Assembly (NCBI RefSeq): GCF_025384765.1
Contig: NZ_VHLL01000003.1
Coordinates: forward strand, 186,001 to 250,000
Length of the DNA: 64,000 nucleotides
Direction of reading: 5' to 3'
DNA from: Methanoculleus formosensis
GTDB taxonomy: Archaea; Halobacteriota; Methanomicrobia; Methanomicrobiales; Methanoculleaceae
Below are positions 60,261 to 64,000 of the stretch, one piece after another. Below the pieces are notes generated by a model that saw only the letters and a list, made by a program, of their open reading frames with translations, was not told the DNA's origin and made no database searches. Both the position numbers and the translations under genes were made by a program. Each line of letters begins with the position of its first letter. The first letter of the stretch is position 1.

Positions 60261-62852
60261 ATGTCGCCGTCACATCAACTACCCAAAAACTACGATATCG
60301 AAGAAGTGGAGACGCGCTGGCAGAGTACCTGGCGGGATGAGGAGAACTATTTCGATCCCGTCTCCTCAAAACCGCAGTTCATCATCGATACGCCGCCCCC
60401 CTACCCCACCGGCAACTTCCATATCGGGAACGCTTTAAACTGGTGCTATATCGACTTCATCGCGCGGTACAAGCGTATGCGCGGCTACAACGTCATGTTC
60501 CCGCAGGGGTGGGACTGCCACGGCCTCCCGACCGAGGTGAAGGTCGAGGAGACCCACGGGATCACCAAGAACGATGTACCGCGGGAGAAGTTCCGGGAGA
60601 TGTGCCGCGACCTCACGCTCACAAACATCGAGAAGATGCGGGCGACGATGCGGCGGCTCGGGTTCTCGACCGACTGGAGCCACGAATACATCACCATGCT
60701 CCCGGACTACTACAGAAAGACCCAGGCGTCGTTTTTACAGATGCTCAAGGCCGGCGACATCTACCAGAGCGAGCATCCGGTGAACTTCTGCACCCGGTGC
60801 GAGACGGCCATCGCGTTTGCCGAGGTCAACTACGCTCCCCGGACGACCAAACTCAACTACTTCGACTTCGACGGCGTCGAGATCGCCACCACCCGGCCTG
60901 AACTGCTCGCGGCCTGCGTTGCGGTGGCCGTCCACCCCGACGACGAGCGGTACCGCGGGATGAAGGGGAAGAGGCTCACCGTCCCGATCTTCGGCCACGA
61001 TGTTCCGATCATCGAGGACGTCGCGGTCGATCCGGAGTTCGGCAGCGGTGCGGTGATGATCTGTACGTTCGGCGACAAGACAGACGTCTACTGGTGGAAG
61101 CAGCACAGCCTGGATCTTCGGAAGGCAATCGACCGGCAGGGTGTCATGACCGCGACCGCGGCCCCGTATGAGGGGATGACGTCGGAGGCCTGCCGGAAAG
61201 CGATCCTCGCGGATATGGAGGAGAGCGGGATCCTGAAGCGGCAGGAGGAACTCGAACAGCGGGTGGGAACCTGCTGGCGGTGCAAGACCCCGATCGAGAT
61301 CCTCTCGGAGCGGCAGTGGTTCGTCCGGGTCCACCGGGACGATATCATGGATGCGGCACGGAGGGTCTCCTGGACGCCGGAGCACATGTTCACCCGGATG
61401 GAGAACTGGGCGGAATCCATGGAGTGGGACTGGTGCGTCTCCCGGCAGCGGATCTTCGCGACCCCGATCCCGGTCTGGTTCTGCACCGCCTGCGGCGAGA
61501 TGGTCATCCCGGCCGAGGAAGACCTCCCGATCGACCCGACCGTCGATAAGCCGAAGGCCCCCTGCCCGAAGTGCGGCGGATCGGAGTTCACCGGCGAGAA
61601 GGACGTCCTCGACACCTGGATGGACTCCTCGATATCGGCGCTCCACGTCACCGGGTGGGACGGGACCGGTAAACCGCCGTACTTCCCGGCGCAACTGCGC
61701 CCCCAGGGGCACGACATCATACGAACGTGGGCGTTCTACACGATCCTCCGGGCGAAGGCGCTGGTCGGGAGCCACCCCTGGGACGAGATCCTGGTGAACG
61801 GGATGGTGCTCGGGGAAGACGGATTCAAGATGAGCAAGAGCAGGAACAACATCATCGCTCCCGAGGAGATCGTCGGGCAGTACGGCGCCGATGCGCTCCG
61901 GCAGTGGGGTGCGGGCGGCGCGGCGACCGGCTCGGACATCATGTTCAGCTGGAACGACGTCGTTGCCGCGTCCCGGTTCCAGACCAAACTCTGGAACATC
62001 TTCCGGTTCGTCATGGGACACCTGGAGAAAGGTGCCGATCCCGAGGCGCCGGTGACGGAACTCACCGACCGGTGGCTCTTCGTCCGGCTCTCCGAGACGG
62101 TCGCGGAGGTCACCGCCGCGATGGAGGGCTACCAGTTCGACCGGGCGCTCAGGGCGATCCGGGAGTTCGCCTGGAACACGCTCGCCGACGACTACATCGA
62201 GATCGCGAAGGGGCGCCTCTATACGGACGACAGCAGCAGGGACAGCGCCTGCAGTGCGCTCCGGACGACGATGGACGTTCTCTGCCGCCTCCTTGCCCCG
62301 ATCATCCCGCACTTCGCGGAGGAGTGCTATCACAACCTCGCCGGGAGAAGCGTCCATGCGGAGGCCTGGCCGGACTTCTCATACACCGACGACGAGGCGC
62401 GGCGCCACGGCGATCTTCTGGTGAAGACGATCGCGGAACTCCGGCGCTACAAGCACGACAAGGGCATGGCGCTGAACGCCCCGCTCGGCCACGTGATGAT
62501 CTACGCGCCGGAACCGGTCGACGACGCCGGCGACGCCGGGCGGGCGCTCAACGCCGACGCCCACTGGTCCACCGGGACGCCCAGACTCGAAGAGGTCGTG
62601 AGCGGGGTGGACTTCAACATGGCAGTGATCGGGCCGACGCTCAGGAAGCAGGCGCGGGGCTTCATGCAGGCCGTGGAGGCGCTCCCGCCGGAACTGCTCA
62701 AGAACCCGCCCGCGACCGTCACGGTCGACGGCGAGGAGATCCCGGTGCCCCCCGCTTCCTTCACGCCGAAGGTCGCCTACCGGGTGGCGGGAGAAGAGGT
62801 GGACGTCCTCACGCTCGGGGACGTCGTCGTGACGATAGGGCACCAGCCCTGA
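60261..62852 (+). CDS. valS: Valyl-tRNA synthetase
   Basis: An 863-residue class Ia synthetase from ATG 60261; the frame is open 129 bases further upstream without a good start. HIGH-type motif [14 protein letters not shown] near 50-63, and KMSKS-type [10 protein letters not shown] near 525. Zinc-binding Cys groups are seen, as in [21 protein letters not shown] and CTACGEMV followed by CPKCGGSEF. An anticodon-binding helical domain and a C-terminal domain follow. It attaches valine to tRNA-Val and edits threonine. AATATATTTC at 60221-60230 is a good TATA box. It overlaps the convergent tmk gene by 44 bases. Confidence 0.95.
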   Translation: MSPSHQLPKNYDIEEVETRWQSTWRDEENYFDPVSSKPQFIIDTPPPYPTGNFHIGNALNWCYIDFIARYKRMRGYNVMFPQGWDCHGLPTEVKVEETHGITKNDVPREKFREMCRDLTLTNIEKMRATMRRLGFSTDWSHEYITMLPDYYRKTQASFLQMLKAGDIYQSEHPVNFCTRCETAIAFAEVNYAPRTTKLNYFDFDGVEIATTRPELLAACVAVAVHPDDERYRGMKGKRLTVPIFGHDVPIIEDVAVDPEFGSGAVMICTFGDKTDVYWWKQHSLDLRKAIDRQGVMTATAAPYEGMTSEACRKAILADMEESGILKRQEELEQRVGTCWRCKTPIEILSERQWFVRVHRDDIMDAARRVSWTPEHMFTRMENWAESMEWDWCVSRQRIFATPIPVWFCTACGEMVIPAEEDLPIDPTVDKPKAPCPKCGGSEFTGEKDVLDTWMDSSISALHVTGWDGTGKPPYFPAQLRPQGHDIIRTWAFYTILRAKALVGSHPWDEILVNGMVLGEDGFKMSKSRNNIIAPEEIVGQYGADALRQWGAGGAATGSDIMFSWNDVVAASRFQTKLWNIFRFVMGHLEKGADPEAPVTELTDRWLFVRLSETVAEVTAAMEGYQFDRALRAIREFAWNTLADDYIEIAKGRLYTDDSSRDSACSALRTTMDVLCRLLAPIIPHFAEECYHNLAGRSVHAEAWPDFSYTDDEARRHGDLLVKTIAELRRYKHDKGMALNAPLGHVMIYAPEPVDDAGDAGRALNADAHWSTGTPRLEEVVSGVDFNMAVIGPTLRKQARGFMQAVEALPPELLKNPPATVTVDGEEIPVPPASFTPKVAYRVAGEEVDVLTLGDVVVTIGHQP

Positions 62853-63426
62853 TCTCGTCCGCGATGAACCGGGCCACCTCCTCTCTTGGAAGCAGCGCAT
62901 CGACGATGACGAACCTTGAAGGGTCGGCCGCCGCAAGGCCCAGGTAGTTCTCCTGCACCCGCGACAAAATTGCGGCGTTCTCGAAGTACTCTCTCTTTTT
63001 CTCCGGACCGAGCCGTGAGACGGCGTCATCGACGGGGAGAACCAGGAGGAACGTCCGATCGGGCCGGATCGTCCACCCCTCGTGAATCCGGCGCAGCCAG
63101 GAGAGCGGGTCGGGGATGACGCCGTCGAGGACGACCGGCTGATAGGCGAACCTTGAATCGGCGTAACGGTCGGAGATGATGAGCCTTCCCTCATTGAGCG
63201 CGGGCCGGATCAGGGTATCGATATGCGCGGCGTGGTCGGCGCAGAAGAGCAGCGCCTCGGTGATCGGGTCCATCCGCTCGGCGATCGCCCGCCGCACCGA
63301 CTCGCCGACCCAGGTGGCGCCGGGCTCGCGGGTGAAGAGGGGGTCGAGGTCGGCGAGCAGTTCCCGGAGACGGGCAAGGAGCGTGCTCTTGCCGCTCCCG
63401 TCGATCCCTTCGATGGTGATCAGCAC
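62809..63426 (-). CDS. tmk: Thymidylate kinase
   Basis: A 205-residue dTMP kinase from GTG 63426, which GGAGGGGACGGTC precedes. P-loop [13 protein letters not shown] (about 5-17). DRY motif [14 protein letters not shown] near 85-98. [13 protein letters not shown] is the dTMP/LID-type TREPG loop. It phosphorylates dTMP to dTDP for DNA synthesis. The GTG start lies just before the stop of the HisA/HisF-related gene (overlap 7 bases). The stop lies inside valS, so both ends overlap neighbours. Confidence 0.92.
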   Translation of the reverse strand: MLITIEGIDGSGKSTLLARLRELLADLDPLFTREPGATWVGESVRRAIAERMDPITEALLFCADHAAHIDTLIRPALNEGRLIISDRYADSRFAYQPVVLDGVIPDPLSWLRRIHEGWTIRPDRTFLLVLPVDDAVSRLGPEKKREYFENAAILSRVQENYLGLAAADPSRFVIVDALLPREEVARFIADEIRAGALSSRRRPRA

Positions 63427-64000
63427 GACCGTCCCCTCCGGAGCCACTCGATCGGCACCGTGCCGCGGTGGACGGCGGTCGCAACGATCGCCCCGTCGAA
63501 CCCGGCGTCGGCGAGGAGATGGATGTCGTCGGTTCCCGCGACCCCGCCCCCGTAGAGGAGGCGGCCGGGGTAGCACGCCCGCAGGGCTTCGAGATCCTCC
63601 CGGTCGAGGCCGCGCTCCGTCCCCACATCGCTGATATTCAGGAGGATGCACCCCTCAAACGAGAACGCCGATGCCCGGCGGAGCATCTCCGAAGGCTTGA
63701 TGCCCCAGGGGAGCACCCTGCCCCCTTTGACGTCGATGCTCAGGTAACCGCCCCGGTAGGCTGCGAGATCCTCGATCGTCTTCGCCGCCGTCTCGGTGCC
63801 GACGACCGGTGTCACGCCGGGTACTGCCGCGCATTCGGCGGGCGACCGGCAGCCCCGATCGAGGTAGCACCGCTCGACCATCGCGGCACAGCGCCTGACG
63901 AGGTCGTCCTGCGGCGCCCTGCCCTCGAGGCTCTCGAGGTCGGCGATGTAGAGATATCGGGGCGCGAGAGCGGAAAGGTAGGCCTCCGGGTCGGCCGAAG
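63420..64000 (-). CDS. HisA/HisF-related TIM-barrel protein (truncated by window edge)
   Basis: Partial, missing its N-terminus. At least 192 residues are read in one frame from 63998 (SADPEAYLSALAPRYLYIADLESLEG) to the stop at 63420. The pattern PRYLYIADLESLEG, then GTETAAKTIEDLAAY, GYLSIDVKGGRVLPWG and LLYGGGVAGTDDIHLLADAG resembles HisA/HisF barrels with a phosphate-binding C-terminal. It matches the archaeal hisAF-related family rather than true HisA. The reaction is unknown. It overlaps tmk. Confidence 0.8.
   Translation of the reverse strand, partial: SADPEAYLSALAPRYLYIADLESLEGRAPQDDLVRRCAAMVERCYLDRGCRSPAECAAVPGVTPVVGTETAAKTIEDLAAYRGGYLSIDVKGGRVLPWGIKPSEMLRRASAFSFEGCILLNISDVGTERGLDREDLEALRACYPGRLLYGGGVAGTDDIHLLADAGFDGAIVATAVHRGTVPIEWLRRGRSC

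Noticed and set aside
60735-62357. 540-residue minus-strand frame opposite valS
   Set aside because: It is a shadow of valyl-tRNA synthetase, with no recognisable domain or ribosome-binding site.

Overview
The window is GC-rich archaeal DNA from a methanogen, most likely a Methanomicrobiales member close to Methanoculleus. The evidence is direct. There are four coenzyme F430 biosynthesis genes (cfbA, cfbE, cfbD, cfbB), a methanogenesis marker 9 protein, HdrA-like and HdrBC-like iron-sulfur proteins, archaeal lipid genes (a geranylgeranyl reductase and a DGGGP synthase-type prenyltransferase), an ADP-forming acetyl-CoA synthetase, and TATA-type promoters. The genus is inferred. No CRISPR array, rRNA gene or transposase gene was seen.

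Layout. 1-5.5 kb: a 189-bp MITE-like element, small conserved or unknown proteins, a membrane protein and an AT-richer NYN/LOTUS-type gene. 5.9-11 kb (minus): tRNA-Glu(TTC), ilvE and the cfbA-E-D-B operon. 11.3-15.9 kb (plus): marker 9 / CitG-like / DUF447 genes, then four tandem fasciclin-domain genes, at least three with their own TATA box. 15.9-23.1 kb (minus): UV endonuclease, a MutY-like glycosylase, a 1259-residue Fe-S nuclease-helicase, then a HEPN/nucleotidyltransferase toxin-antitoxin pair. 23.2-28.7 kb (minus): fasciclin lipoprotein, thioredoxin-NHL protein, TIM-barrel protein, small Cys-rich protein, UbiA-type membrane enzyme and a winged-helix regulator. 28.9-34.4 kb (plus): secreted ComEC-like metallo-beta-lactamase protein with DUF3006, geranylgeranyl reductase, Mini-III-like RNase, ATP-cone protein and MATE exporter.

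34.7-42.9 kb: sensor kinase, HdrBC-like fusion, superoxide dismutase, BcsA-like glycosyltransferase and ADP-forming acetyl-CoA synthetase. 43.9-47.6 kb (plus): a SipW/TasA-like export module (two secreted proteins, a signal peptidase, a DUF5305 protein). It is bracketed by two inverted copies of the MITE-like element. 48.1-50.8 kb: VapBC, Bcr/CflA-type exporter and a YkgJ-type Cys protein. 50.9-64 kb: tRNA-Glu(CTC), DRG GTPase, Trm1, tRNA-Arg(CCT), DGGGP synthase, bactofilin, an overlapping operon (gamma carbonic anhydrase, short HdrA-like, MtnA, DUF116), DUF92 protein, ValRS, thymidylate kinase and a HisA/HisF-related protein that runs off the right edge.

The observations most worth a second look are: the three MITE-like copies with 3-bp target duplications; the SipW/TasA-like module between two of them; the marker 9/CitG/DUF447 operon, which looks like a cofactor pathway of unknown product; the nuclease-helicase beside a HEPN-MNT pair that has palindromic operator-like sites; and the tandem cytoplasmic fasciclins. 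All family assignments come from reading motifs, not from database searches.
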